DNA from: Polytrichum commune
Taxonomy: Eukaryota > Streptophyta > Polytrichopsida > Polytrichales > Polytrichaceae
DNA length: 64,000 nt
Reading direction: 5' to 3'
NCBI GenBank assembly: GCA_950295325.1
Contig: OX485807.1
Span: forward strand, 2,978,501 to 3,042,500
Shown: piece after piece, positions 48,678 to 59,666 of the stretch
Position numbering within the stretch: position 1 is the stretch's first letter
Layout of the letters: each line of letters opens with the position of its first letter
The notes under the pieces: generated by a model
Database searches by the model: none
What the model saw: the letters and a program-made list of their open reading frames with translations, nothing else
What the model was told of the DNA's origin: nothing
Position numbers and translations under genes: made by a program

Positions 48678-49071
48678 GGGCCGGTTTACACTACGGTGGA
48701 GAAGGCCTCCGGTCGGTCAAGAATGCTTGGCCAAGACATGATTATATGAGGCAAATGGTGGATGTGCCGGAGAAGAATTAAAGGCAATAAAATATTTTTA
48801 TTGAGTTGGGCTTCTCCAGAGGAGGAGTTTCTTGTCCGGCCTCTTGAGGCCGGACAAGAAACTCCTCCTCCGGAGAAGCCCAACTCCAAAAAGTGCCGCC
48901 ATGTAGGCGGCCATGTCATTTTATCATCCATGAGAAAAGTTCACCACCATTGTTTTCTTCACCTAGTGTAAACACCCACCGGTCAAGAGTTGCATTTTCG
49001 ACCAATCACAATTGAGAAACACCCTTTTTTTCATGACCGGTGGACTTCTCCACCGTAGTGTAAACTGGCCC
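48678..49071. mobile_element. MITE family D with a near-perfect internal hairpin
   Basis: 394 bp. Left end GGGCCGGTTTACACTACGGT, right end in reverse GGGCCAGTTTACACTACGGT, with TAA on both sides (48675-48677 and 49072-49074). The ends are similar for about 30 bp. In the middle, 48803-48843 and 48846-48886 are 41-base arms of an inverted repeat with a single mismatch and a 2-base spacer. No protein. A transcript would fold into a long hairpin. Confidence 0.92.
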
Positions 49072-49342
49072 TAAGTATCATAGTGACGAAGAAACTTAAT
49101 GCGGGATGGTGTGTGAGTCGTGACACCCCTTGGTCACTCAAGTATGTACCTCAAATTAAACCGCGAGCCCCTTGCCTTGAATACATATATATATATATAT
49201 ATACATATGTCCTTGTCCTCTACTCTACTCTCCGACTTAATAAGAGCTTGGCCTTAGGAGCACCCGAGGAGCGGGGGCGGGCCCCCATCAACTAGTCTCG
49301 TGTAGAAATCTCTGCAAATCTAAAGCGGAGTACTCTTTTAAT

Positions 49343-49576
49343 TCATGTCCCGGCATGAATAAAGAAGAAGGCAGCCTCCCGCTCCTTCCGACTTGAAGAA
49401 GTGCCATTCATCCCCGCCACGTACGCGAGCACTTTGAATGCTCCGGAGTGTTCCCACATTAAGACATCGAAACCCATCTTAACTTCGTGATCGAAGATGA
49501 CGATGTCCTTCCTTCTTTTAGCCCTCGACGACGAAAGCGAAGCTAGACGTGTGCGTGTTATCCGGTCCGAGTACTC
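49343..49576 (-). CDS. Protein-like open frame, identity unknown
   Basis: An open minus-strand frame from just after a TGA at 49577-49579 to TGA at 49343-49345, about 77 codons. The only internal ATG worth naming is at 49477, giving 44 residues. The sequence reads like real protein: DIVIFDHEVKMGFDVLMWEH, later KVLAYVAGMNG, and a Ser/Arg-rich start (LASLSSSRAKRRKD). Local G+C is higher than in flanking DNA and codons look ordinary. Most likely the last exon of a gene, or a fragment of one carried by a transposon. I do not recognise the family. Confidence 0.35.
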   Translation of the reverse strand, partial: EYSDRITRTRLASLSSSRAKRRKDIVIFDHEVKMGFDVLMWEHSGAFKVLAYVAGMNGTSSSRKEREAAFFFIHAGT

Positions 49577-49619
49577 TCATCTTCGTGCCCGCTTCTTGTG
49601 GGCTATATAACATATATAT

Positions 49620-49795
49620 GCAAGAGATGATTAGCGAATTCGAATTGTGCCCGTCGCCGTTTGCCAAGCCATAATGTTTGGAGGCATGCCCGCTTTGCTA
49701 GCTCCGCGAAGGCTATGATGAAACACATGATTAGTGGGAGATCATTAGCAAGTTTAAACCGTGTCCCGTCGCCATAATTTTCGGAGGTTAGGGGC
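49620..49795. repeat. Short diverged tandem duplication
   Basis: GAGATGATTAGCGAATTCGA..GTGCCCGTCGCC..ATAATGTTTGGAGG is followed about 110 bp later by GAGATCATTAGCAAGTTTAA..GTCCCGTCGCC..ATAATTTTCGGAGG. The two copies are clearly related but diverged. No function is evident. Confidence 0.55.
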
Positions 49796-51797
49796 TCGTA
49801 TGCATGTCAAATTCATTATGAAAGTGAACGTTTTTGTTTGTGCTTTTTAAGTGGTCATAAACATCTTCCTCTTCCCCTTCTTCCCCCCTCTCGATCATGT
49901 TGATTGTCGGGCCTAGAATGGTTAGCATATGTTGAGCACGATGTCAAGTCTTTTTTAAGCACGTCCATTCTTAGATCCACATTGAACCACATACCACTCA
50001 TAATATTATAAGGGGTTGATGTTCTTGTTGTTTTAGAATATTGAAGTATGTCTGCTATATTGGAGTCCTTAAAAGCTTAGAAGCTGAAATACTTTTAAGT
50101 GGACCTAATTTAGTTACTCATCTTAATGGAACACTTATATTTGAGTGATGTGTGGAGAGACTTGAAACTAAGAACATACACCAATAAATTGATAAAATAA
50201 TTATGAACAAATTAATCATATTTATATTGCTATTGATAATTTGTATATGATCAATAAATAAAATATTGATAATAACTCATAATGTATGCTAATTCATGAC
50301 GATATAAGAAATAGTATGGTCTACCTTGTAACAAAGCATAGAAGAGATGGGGAAAAAAAATGAGAGGCATGCATTCAAAACAAGGATGGGCTCATCGTTT
50401 GGTAAAAAAAATTAGCTAGCATTGGGGGTATAGGTGAGTTAATATCTCTTCACAAAAGCAAGCTAATCAACTTCTAGTTGGACAACTTTTATTTTAACTA
50501 GGTGGTGCAGACGTGAGAGTAATTAGCTCTCCTATAGGTCAACTTCCTCATATGTTGTCTAATTTTCACTGGACAATGCATGCACAATATAACAAGTTCG
50601 AATGGTCGCTTACTCCAAACAAAGCCTTAACTGGGAAGTACAAATGAACCCTAACTTAAGTCCCAAGGATACCAAAAAAACACTAAATCACTTACTATTA
50701 TTAAATCATGCAATGCTATAACTATTTACTACATGCCTTGTTTTCTTTTGGGCCCATGAACGCCAAATGGATGATTTGGAAATGATAGAACATGCGCATC
50801 TTTCTTTCCTTGGCAAGTGGCAGTAGCGATGTTTGTTTGGTTTGGTGAAGGAGGTTCCGGTGTTTGAGGGTGTGGACGAGGTACATGAACTTGAGGACAT
50901 GAGGCACTTCAAATCGAGGTGGCAGTGCTAATAAATATATATATTTAAGAACAGGTACATGCGGAGTGAATGTGTACTGATAAGGTTATAATGAGCTAAT
51001 AATACCACATTTATCATTATACTCGTCTGTCATGTACCCCGCCACTTTATACAGCCCCGAGAACATGCCGCTCCTTTAAGTTATTAGCCTAAGTTAGCTC
51101 ACCCAAATTTGCAATTGAAAAAGCGCCGCTCCCGAAACCGAGTTTGGTACCTAGGCAAGCCCAAGGTTGAAAGAACTTCCGGCCTTCGGGGAGCTTGCTT
51201 GATTACCAAGGGGAGTTTTGAAATGACCATTTCATTCATCGTGTGAGTTTGAGGAAGCAATCTTTGGTGAGAGGATATTGTTACATCTCTTCCATCTCAA
51301 CACAATGAAAAAAACACTTCACTCAATTAATATGCAATGTATATGTATGTTACAACTTAAGTTGATCGATGTTGGATTTAGATTCCAAAACCCCTCGTAA
51401 ATCTCAAGAAGTTTTCATGTTCAACTTCCATGTGTCCAGGAGAAAACAAGCATACTTGAGAATAAATGGACACACAGTCCGGAGAACTCACTGGATGACC
51501 CAAAATATATATATATATATATATCCCTTTCCATATGAAAGTGTGCACTGCGATTTTCATGATAGCTAAAATCGGAGGACAACATGCTTGTATCTTGGAA
51601 GGTTGAGGTTTGAGGAGGGTGTCTTGACTGCCCCTATTCCGTAACCCACATTCTGAATTTTGATTTGAGGCGTAAATCTTGATTTCCATAAACACGTTGT
51701 ATTTTGCACTAACCTATTTCATGATGCCATATTCTTGTTGTTCAAACATTACCCAAGTTTTCATAAATCTTGGAATTTAATTAAGTTTTTAATAATC
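49796..51797. other. Spacer, no gene recognised
   Basis: AT-rich, with a short AT microsatellite near 51.506-51.524 kb. Small frames near 50.7-50.9 and 51.4-51.7 kb are unconvincing. Confidence 0.5.
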
Positions 51798-51800
51798 TTA

Positions 51801-52504
51801 GGGCCACTTTATACTCGGGGTTGGATCAAGGGCCGGCTTGAATTCTAAGGATTTAACCAATAGGATTGTTCGGTTTTATTAAATCCGGTCCAAGGGCTTT
51901 ATACTAGGGTTAGGCCCAAACATTAGTCGTCCTATGTGGCAACCTAGGTGGCAAATTTTTGGCACCAAATCTTCATGCCGGCTTGTAATAATCGGGATGA
52001 GGTTCACCTTAGCTCAAACTCTTAACATGAGCCGGATTGGGCTCATCCATTGGACAATAAACATCTCTACCGTCGACTCATGGAAGGTCAATCCTCTTCA
52101 CCAAACTTGCATGTCGAGACCATCGGGACCTGAAATCAAGCTCATCACTTTACATGTGACAAAGGTTGGACCATATTGATAGTAAAGAAATCTGATAAAG
52201 TTGGGCCATATTGAGGGTTTAATGCTTGAGAATTGGGTTAGTGTTTGGGATGGCCCCATGCTGTGTATAACAGTCACCCTTGGGATAAATAACTCTTTCA
52301 TCGACCCAACTTATGATTACAAGCCCCAGGTCTCACCTCCAAAAAGTGTTGCCATGTAGGCGTCCATGTCATACTTGGGGCTTAGGTCTTGGGAGCCGTG
52401 TGAAGTGGTAAGTCCCAACTTGCATGCTCTCAACGGCTGAGATTGCACGGATCGAACTCGAGTGACTTGGAACTTAAGACATGGGACCGCATGTGAACCG
52501 GCAC
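51801..52504. mobile_element. MITE-like family G, copy 1
   Basis: TTA precedes GGGCCACTTTATACTCGG at the left, and TTA follows the right end, which reads in reverse GTGCCGGTTCACATGCGG. The ends are only loosely similar. The right 190 bp match 53996-54182, for example CTCACCTCCAAAAAGTGTTG and GAGTGACTTGGAACTTAAGAC versus a closely similar block. No gene. Confidence 0.5.
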
Positions 52505-52771
52505 TTAATATGTGACCTTTTAACTTTTTAAGGAGGATAACTCCACCTACTCTACCTATTTGGAGGCCATAAAGTGGGGCTAGGCAGCGTGGTGGGAAGT
52601 TAGGTGGACAAAGATCTCGAGGTTGCCAAAAAGTTTGTGTTTAAACTCTAGCAATACCCAGTGTCAAAAAGTGGGGACAAGTATCCTGCTCTCAGATGCC
52701 ACCATCCACGTCACCATCCACGTGGCACCTGCGCCCTAAGGGCCCAAACCCTCGCCTGGTTCTTCCTATCT

Positions 52772-53107
52772 ACACCCTAACCTCCCTAATATCACGCCTG
52801 TGGCTTCCAAGTGCACCTGATATTAAGGAGTCGGCAGTGTTAACATAGATGAGTGATAATAGAGAACTGGTGTGGTGTGTGTGACATTATGGAATAACAC
52901 AAAGTCAACATTGCAAGAATGACAATGATGACATTGTGATATGTGTGAGCGTGTGCTTTGAATTCTTTGACGGATTATTTGAATGTCCAAAACAAGGAAA
53001 TGTGATCATAATGAGGGTTGTTTCAATTGAGCACATATGGTCCCTATGATTTGGGGATATAAGAGAGGGTTGAGATTACAAAGGGTGACATTATGGAGGT
53101 TAGGGTG
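52772..53107. mobile_element. MITE family H, copy 2
   Basis: Begins ACACCCTAACCTCCCTAATA and ends TTATGGAGGTTAGGGTGT, giving an inverted repeat of about 18 bp. The interior aligns with copy 1 at 27848-28201. No open frame. Confidence 0.75.
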
Positions 53108-53235
53108 TGTTTTAAATCTTCGTGAAATTGGTTATTTGAAAGATGCCCGTTTTTCTATCATTAAACATAACCCAACCCCATCTCATGGTTGACATCAAAG
53201 ATATTTGGGAATGGGGAAAATCTAGAGAATTAAGA

Positions 53236-53360
53236 GCTATGACCATGGAATTGTGAGGGCCCTTGATTCTCATCCAAAGGCCATACCATTGACATGGTCT
53301 GTTGAAATTCCTCTGAGAGGTGGACCTAATGCAAGTTCCAACATATCTTGGATCCTTATT
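53236..53360. mobile_element. Relic of a family B/A element
   Basis: AGCTATGACCATGGAATTGTGAGGGCCC followed by TTGATTCTCATCCAAAGGCC matches the left part of B elements. The next part (CCTCTGAGAGGTGGACCTAA) resembles their central hairpin. The terminal repeats are lost. Confidence 0.5.
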
Positions 53361-53948
53361 TATAGTATGTCATGTCCCACTAACAAGTTGCAAACTCATA
53401 CTTCAACTAAATACTTTAAACCCAAATTTTGAAGCTAAATATGTGAAAGCAAGACACTTAGAAATGTCATCAAACTTTGTTAATTGGTATTGAAGTATAT
53501 CTAGACATGTTGTCAAAATTTGGACTTTTAGGTTGCCTCAATTCTATACAAATCCGTCAATACACTTATGATATACATAAATTTCATGGGAGTTATGTGA
53601 ATACTTTATGACTACTTGGATGTTATGCTATTGAAATATGCGTAATAAAAAATAAATGTTTGTTTTTAAAACTTCAATCTATATAATTGAATGCTGAATA
53701 GTGAAAATCACAATAAAATTTATTGCTATAATTTCATTATAATAAAATATGCATATTCTATTGTAAGATCTTACCATACAAATCCTATCGGAGGATATGA
53801 CAATAGAATTCAATATGTTATCATTATAGTCTTGGACTTGGTCCATGTTTACTTTAATACCAATTCGGGGCCTCAAGAAAACATTAAAGAGTACGAAGTA
53901 TATTTATTGAAGTTCTATCTTGATTTTTTAATGTACAATAATTATCGA

Positions 53949-54182
53949 GACTTGTGTTGAGAGTTGGGTCCAATTCTTTGCCCAACCCAACTCTTAACAC
54001 AAGTCCCAATTCTCACCTCCAAAAAGTGTTGTCATGTAGGCATCCACTTACTTGAGGCTTAGGACTCAAGCCTTTGTGTGAAGTGGTAAGGCTCAACCTA
54101 CATGCTCTCAATGGTTGAGATTGCATGGATTGACCTCAAGTGACTTGAGACTCAGGACTTGGGAGCCCATGTCAACTGGCCC
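53949..54182. mobile_element. MITE-like family G, copy 2, with a hairpin at its left side
   Basis: Starts with an inverted repeat: GACTTGTGTTGAGAGTTGGG and, 15 bases on, its near-exact reverse complement CCCAACTCTTAACACAAGTC. The rest matches the right 190 bp of G copy 1 and ends CATGTCAACTGGCCC before TAG. The true left end could not be placed. Confidence 0.5.
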
Positions 54183-55168
54183 TAGAAGCAAGCCCATGCA
54201 TTGCCATATACGTACTTACATACATTCATTATGGATGAAAATGGGTCTAATTAAGCTTGGAAGTTTGGCGAAAGGTTTCCCACGCATTGCCACAACCACA
54301 TTTGACTATGGAGAGTCGATCTAATCATCCATTCCCCCCTCCCTCCCCAACAACAAAGCGAGCTCATTTCTTGTCATCACAAACTCTCAACAAACATAAC
54401 GAGACGAACTACCAATGTCCTTATCCATGGGTCCTTGCCTTTCCACATATAGGTGCTTGATTTACCTAAAATAATACAAGACACTTCAATTGATGAGCTC
54501 TTTACCATACAACTTCACGACGTTACAACAAGAATGAACCCCCTTTTTATTTATTTTTCTCTTAATCTAGAGAGCCCTTGGCAGTGGGGCAAGCTCTAAC
54601 AGACATGGGCCAAGCGCTTGACCTAAGCGATTGAATGTGGCCGTGATGAGTATGTTGTGAAGGTGCATGCGCACGTTAAAAATGGAACGAGACCGCAATA
54701 CCCAACTTGAGAGGGCAAAGATTCAGGAACCCCACTCATATTGAATGGGATAATTTGAAATGGATTCTCAACCCCACATTAAGCCGAGTAACGACATTAT
54801 TACGCATTCATTCGTTTGCAAAAACGCAAGCCTGCCCGCCCGCCCCAAGGAACGGAGATATGGATATATATGGCCTTGGGTGGGGAAGGGAAATGCATTG
54901 GCCTGGCCTTCACGAAGCAATAAATGGTGGGACGCGGGACAATTTATGGACACAGATATGGCGAGCGGTGGCCTCGCTCTTTTAGTATCTGCACACATGA
55001 CTTAAGGGATACCATGTCAGCGTGATGGGAAAGCTGGCCTAACTTCTTATCTAAAGAGCATTGATGGACGTGGTACTTGCGAGTACACATAAGGATTGGG
55101 AGTGAATCGCTGACCATCATCGCGCATGTGCCGTGCTGTCATTCACAGATTTGCAATATGTCAGACAT

Positions 55169-55201
<33 letters not shown>

Positions 55202-55379
55202 CCACTTTGATCCTCCACCTCCATCATCACTGGTAACTCGATCGTCACACAGGTGAAGGTGAACTCTGTGCAGGTGGCCGGGGTTTACACGAGTTGGGTC
55301 AAATGTGAGCGCCAAGTCTCAGGATTTAGAGACACATGTACAATCCACCAAAGTTTCGAGACTGAGGAGGAGGAAGCAA
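54183..55379. other. Spacer with a (GA)n microsatellite
   Basis: About 18 GA units near 55.16-55.194 kb. No gene supported. Short frames near 54.7-55.0 kb lack motifs. Confidence 0.5.
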
Positions 55380-55540
55380 TGGGGGCTTCTCCATGGGGAT
55401 TGCACTCGACACTGGATTGAAGTCTAATCCCTCTTTCCAATATGCTCAGACTGTGAGTCGAGATTGCACCTACACAATTGCAGGTTCTCGAGACCTTCTT
55501 GACCTCGATTTTATACGAACTGATTGGGTGCGAAGGGCTT
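55380..55540 (+). pseudogene. Coding-like fragment, identity unknown
   Basis: In one + frame the stretch after GGCTTCTCCATGGGGATTG reads MGIALDTGLKSNPSFQYAQ and then a peptide containing CTYTIAGSRDLLDLDFI, ending at TAG near 55540. G+C is higher than in flanking DNA. No intact gene surrounds it and neighbouring frames also open briefly. Probably a fragment of an exon; no family recognised. Confidence 0.2.
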
Positions 55541-56328
55541 AGTAATAAACTGAATGTTGCTAATATTGTCACAGCGTAGGACCTTGCCCTCCAACCTGTA
55601 AGCTCATCAAGTGATCTTCAGAAGTAGATTTTTTTTTAATTTTTTTTTTTAAGCAGCTTTTGGTAGAATGAGATACTCAGCCTGCCTCAGTGGAAGATAA
55701 AAGCTAATGTGGGGGTGAAGCTTGCTAGAACCAAGCCTATTGGGGCAGAACCAAACTTGTACAAAATACATGAGGTAAATTGTTGGGGGTTGACTTCTCC
55801 TGCCCAGTCAGCATCCGTAAATTCACATAATCCACCTGCGTCCTCAGCCGGATACGAGATTCCATCAATGAAGCGTGCCTTTCAGGTTTTTACTGCAAAA
55901 TAGTTTTTTGTTTTTGGTTTGTTGCCGGTACATGCGCCAACTGAGGAATCAGTGTGTAGGTTTGACAAATTTCATTTGACGTTCAACTTTAAATCCAAAG
56001 TGTCACGTGACGTTTTCAAAAGCAAAAACGAATATCGACTGACATTTACGTTTTCTTCTAAAATGTCACCTCAATGTCACATGCCTAGTAGTACGTGTCA
56101 TTTCAATTTTTAAAGCGTCACACTATCGGAACATGACCCAGTAGTACCATAGATGAAGATACCGTAGAGGGTTCATTGTTTTATCTTTACATGTGCCAGA
56201 ATGTAGTTCCCATGTGGGATACAAGTTGGTTGTGACGAATGTGAGCATGACACGTGGTAATTTTTTGAGGGAAAATAATCATTTTGTGTCGGAATAGAGA
56301 ACCCTCTACAATAACCTGGTAGAGAGTC
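55541..56328. other. Spacer, no gene recognised
   Basis: T-rich tract near 55.63-55.65 kb. A frame at 55.71-55.90 kb has no motif. Nothing else supported. Confidence 0.45.
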
Positions 56329-56331
56329 TAA

Positions 56332-56891
56332 GGGCCACTTCACACATGAGCCAAGAGCCGTGACCTTGTAATGGTGAGGACCCTTGACTCTCATCCAAAG
56401 GCATGGGTGTTGGGAAAGTCATTTTATGTAGTCTTTGGTCCTCAAGCATAGTGTGAAGTGAGAATGAACCATGTTGCAGGACCATTGCATATTTTGTTGG
56501 CGGAAAAAGAGGGGAGGATTTGGTTTAATATAATATGTCTCCAAGTTTATCAATTTAAGATAACTACTTGGTGGTGTTTGTTTGTCTTGGAATCTGCCAT
56601 GCAGTCTGTCTTGCTGGAAAAAATATTAAAAAAGTCATGGTCTCCCGAAATTTGCGTCAAGTCCACCTCTTGGAGGTGGGTCTGACGCAAATTCCGGTAG
56701 ACCATGCACCCTTATCCACAACTAGCCATGTAGGACTCCATGTAGACTTTTCATCCACGAACTTTTCTTTGGGCCTTTAGGCCTTCACCTCCTAGTGTGA
56801 AGTGAACTTGGACGGTCTCCGCCTTTTCGACCAATGAGAGCTCTTACATTGCCATGGTCAAGGGCCTTCAGCCTTGTGTGTGAAGTGGCCC
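56332..56891 (+). mobile_element. MITE family B, copy 1
   Basis: 560 bp. Starts GGGCCACTTCACACATGAGC and ends TTGTGTGTGAAGTGGCCC. TAA precedes and TCA follows, close to a 3-bp duplication. The ends are shared with family A but the interior differs. 56637-56669 and 56674-56706 form a 33-base inverted repeat with few mismatches. The left half matches the truncated copy at the window's right edge. Confidence 0.85.
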
Positions 56892-57564
56892 TCAATCGGT
56901 AGTAGACGCAATAAAGGTAGCATCATCCGGGTAATGTCACAAAACCAACAATACGGTAGGATAACATGAAAAGAGAATGGCGTGGTGCCAAGTAAGAATG
57001 CCCGATTCTACCAAGAATTGAATACATTATTTAACACATGGGAATAGAAGTGGCCCAAATGCGGGTTGTCTGGTGGGGAATCTCTTGTTTTAATGAGACT
57101 ATATCCTATATGTGTTTCATCAAACACAATATCTCTACTTCTATGAGTTTTCCTGGTTATTCGGTCGAAGACCCTGCATCCTGTACTCTTAGGGTCATAG
57201 CCGAGGGAAAAAAAAAAAAACACTTTATAGTTTTGCTTTCAAGTTTTGACTGAATCTTTTTCAGAATATGGAGGTAAGCTGTTGGACTAAATACTCATAG
57301 GTGGTCTACACGTGATTTTCGTTTGGAGTTTTTTTTGATATGGTGTCATTCCTGTATTCGCTGGGGTTGGACTAACGTTCACTAAATATTTTACAATATT
57401 TATGGCTTTTGTCCATAGGAATCTAGGAAGTTTGCTGGATGCATCCATAGATCTTGCTCTTTCAACTAGGGCTCTATTTCAACTAGGGCTTAATTACCCC
57501 ATTCTGCTATGGTGTGGAGGCCATCGTCAGTTGATGAGTAATACCATTACCAATGAGACACTTA

Positions 57565-58657
57565 GGGGCTGTTTACATTGTGGACCATGAAGTCGTCCCA
57601 TGTCAGATGGCATTTTCCCATGGTCACACTTTAGGGTGACATTTCTATGGTCTGATTTCTAGAAGATTCATTTTTAAAGTCTTTAGGTCCGTCCGTGACT
57701 AGGTGTGAACTGAGGGTCACTTCACACATGAGCCAAGAGCCGTGACCATGAAATTGTGGGAGCCCAAAAGAAAGTGTTCAAAGGTTGTCCCAAGGCACCT
57801 CCAAAATCGTGTAGTGTGGTCATGGATCCTCAAGTGTAGTGTGAAGTCATATGTGACTGGGCCCGCAACCAAATGCTATTTCAATGAAATTCTATTCTAT
57901 TCATGCGGGTCCTCAAACATGATAAAATAGAATGAACCAATGGTTGTGAGCGTTCAGAGTGCCATGGTCTCCCGGTTTGGTGTTAGGCCTACCTCCAAGA
58001 GGTGATTTTTGAAATTATCCAAGTGACCATGAAACATGACCCATTTGATGCCATGTAGGAATCCATGTAGACTTTAAATCCATCTTGCATTCACATACTC
58101 CGTTTGTCCCTCAAGCATAGTGTGAAGCGAACTTGGACCGGCTCCGCCTTTTCCACCAATGGGAGTGTTTGAAGTGTAATGATCATGGGCTCTCAGTCTC
58201 GTGTGTGAAGTGGCCTTGAACATGGACCAAGAGAAGTGACCATGCACTAAAAAGTGGATGTGCTGATTTTTTTTAATATATGTCTAAAAATGATAGTTTT
58301 GGGAATTTTCTTCATGTTTAACCTTCTCCCCTTTCTTTCCTTGTAAGTATGGAAAACATCTGGTAAAAATAAAACATACAAATTATAAAATAAATAAAAC
58401 GGCATTTCTTTTGCGATGGTCTCTTGACATTTGCAACGAGAGAACTTCTTTTGCCTCTCCTACTGCAAGACCTGTTGGTTTGTGACAATGGATAATGTAG
58501 GCCTGAAAGTAGGCTTTTTGGAGACCTCAAGTTCCATAGTCACTCTTACATATTTTTTCTTGATGTAAACCGAAGTGATCCCAAGATGAGTTCAACGGCC
58601 AATCACATATTTTAGAACATCAAGGGATGACTTCATGAACCATGATGTAAACATCCC
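57565..58657 (-). mobile_element. MITE family F, copy 2, interrupted by an A element
   Basis: Begins GGGGCTGTTTACATTGTGGA and ends TTCATGAACCATGATGTAAACATCCC, the matching inverted end. TTA lies just left; the right flank (ATG) has diverged. Apart from the A element at 57714-58216, its sequence is the reverse of F copy 1. It sits inside the copia relic, whose integrase reading continues on both sides. Confidence 0.82.
57714..58216 (+). mobile_element. MITE family A, copy 3 (inside F copy 2)
   Basis: 503 bp. Starts GGGTCACTTCACACATGAGC and ends GTGTGTGAAGTGGCCT, with TGA on both sides (57711-57713 and 58217-58219). Removing it joins the F sequence in the order seen at copy 1. Contains the A-family interior (AACATGATAAAATAGAATGA). 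Confidence 0.92.
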
Positions 58658-58907
58658 ATGAAAATTTGTACTCAACAGGATGAATATTTGCCTCCCATAT
58701 CTGTATGCAGTACACTACTAGTATTCTATTTTCTGTTTCTTTTTCTGTGTGAGCTTTAAGTTCTAGTAACTTGTTGAATGATTCATCCTCGCTTTTCATG
58801 CAGTATATGAAGTGCTTCCAAGAATAGTCATATGTAAACACAATGAAATATTTTGATCCACATAAGGATGGAGTTCTAAGAGGTCCTACTAGATCTGAGT
58901 AGACTAA

Positions 58908-59280
58908 GGGTGAGTTTCCATGTAGGCCGCTAACCCATTAGATTCTAGATAATATTGGGTTGGAGGTGTTCGCATGTAGTTAAGCACAACCTGTCAACCA
59001 ACCACATTTTGACGGTCCACTAGAATGTGGAGGGCGATGGACATGGGCCATTGGACTTCCATGCGCCCACTAAAAAATATTCAAATTACAAGTGCGAGTC
59101 ACCGAAGGAATAAGACTAGTTGAGAACTCAAGAGAACCGATGCTAGTCTAGAACTCTAACCCTGATAACTAGGAAGAAGAGGACAAACCCCACCCCACTA
59201 GATTCCTTCTACATTTGTGCGGGTTTGTCCTAATTCACACCAGAATATGGTGGACAAGTGGCCTACATGGAAACTAACCC
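58908..59280. mobile_element. MITE family E, copy 1 of a tandem pair
   Basis: Starts GGGTGAGTTTCCATGTAGGC after TAA (58905-58907) and ends CCTACATGGAAACTAACCC. Only TTA (59281-59283) separates it from the next copy. The interior holds GATTCTAGATAATATTGGGT and TAGTTAAGCACAA, shared with copy 2. Confidence 0.88.
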
Positions 59281-59283
59281 TTA

Positions 59284-59666
59284 GGGCTAGTTTTCATGTA
59301 GACTGCTCACCCACTAGATTCTATATAATAATGGGTTGGAGGTGGTCACGTGTAGTTAAGCACAAGCTGCCAATCCACCTACTAATCTCCTCCTCCCGGT
59401 TATCAAAGATGGATTTCTAGACCATCATTGGTTATCTTGAGTCTTCAACCGGTCTTTAACCGGTCTTCAATCATGTGGTGATCATCACTTGTAGCTTAAA
59501 GGTTCTTTAGTGGTCGCATGAAAGTCTAGTGGCCCGTGTCCACCACCCTCCACATTCTAATAGACCGCTAGAATGCGGTTTGGATGGTGGCTTGAACTTA
59601 ACTACATGTGAACACACTATTACCTAGAATCTAGTGGGCAAAAGTGGCCTACATGGAAACTAACCC
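59284..59666. mobile_element. MITE family E, copy 2 of a tandem pair
   Basis: Starts GGGCTAGTTTTCATGTAGAC and ends CCTACATGGAAACTAACCC, followed by TAA (59667-59669). With copy 1 it forms a head-to-tail dimer flanked by TAA on both outer sides, inserted in the copia relic. Confidence 0.88.
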
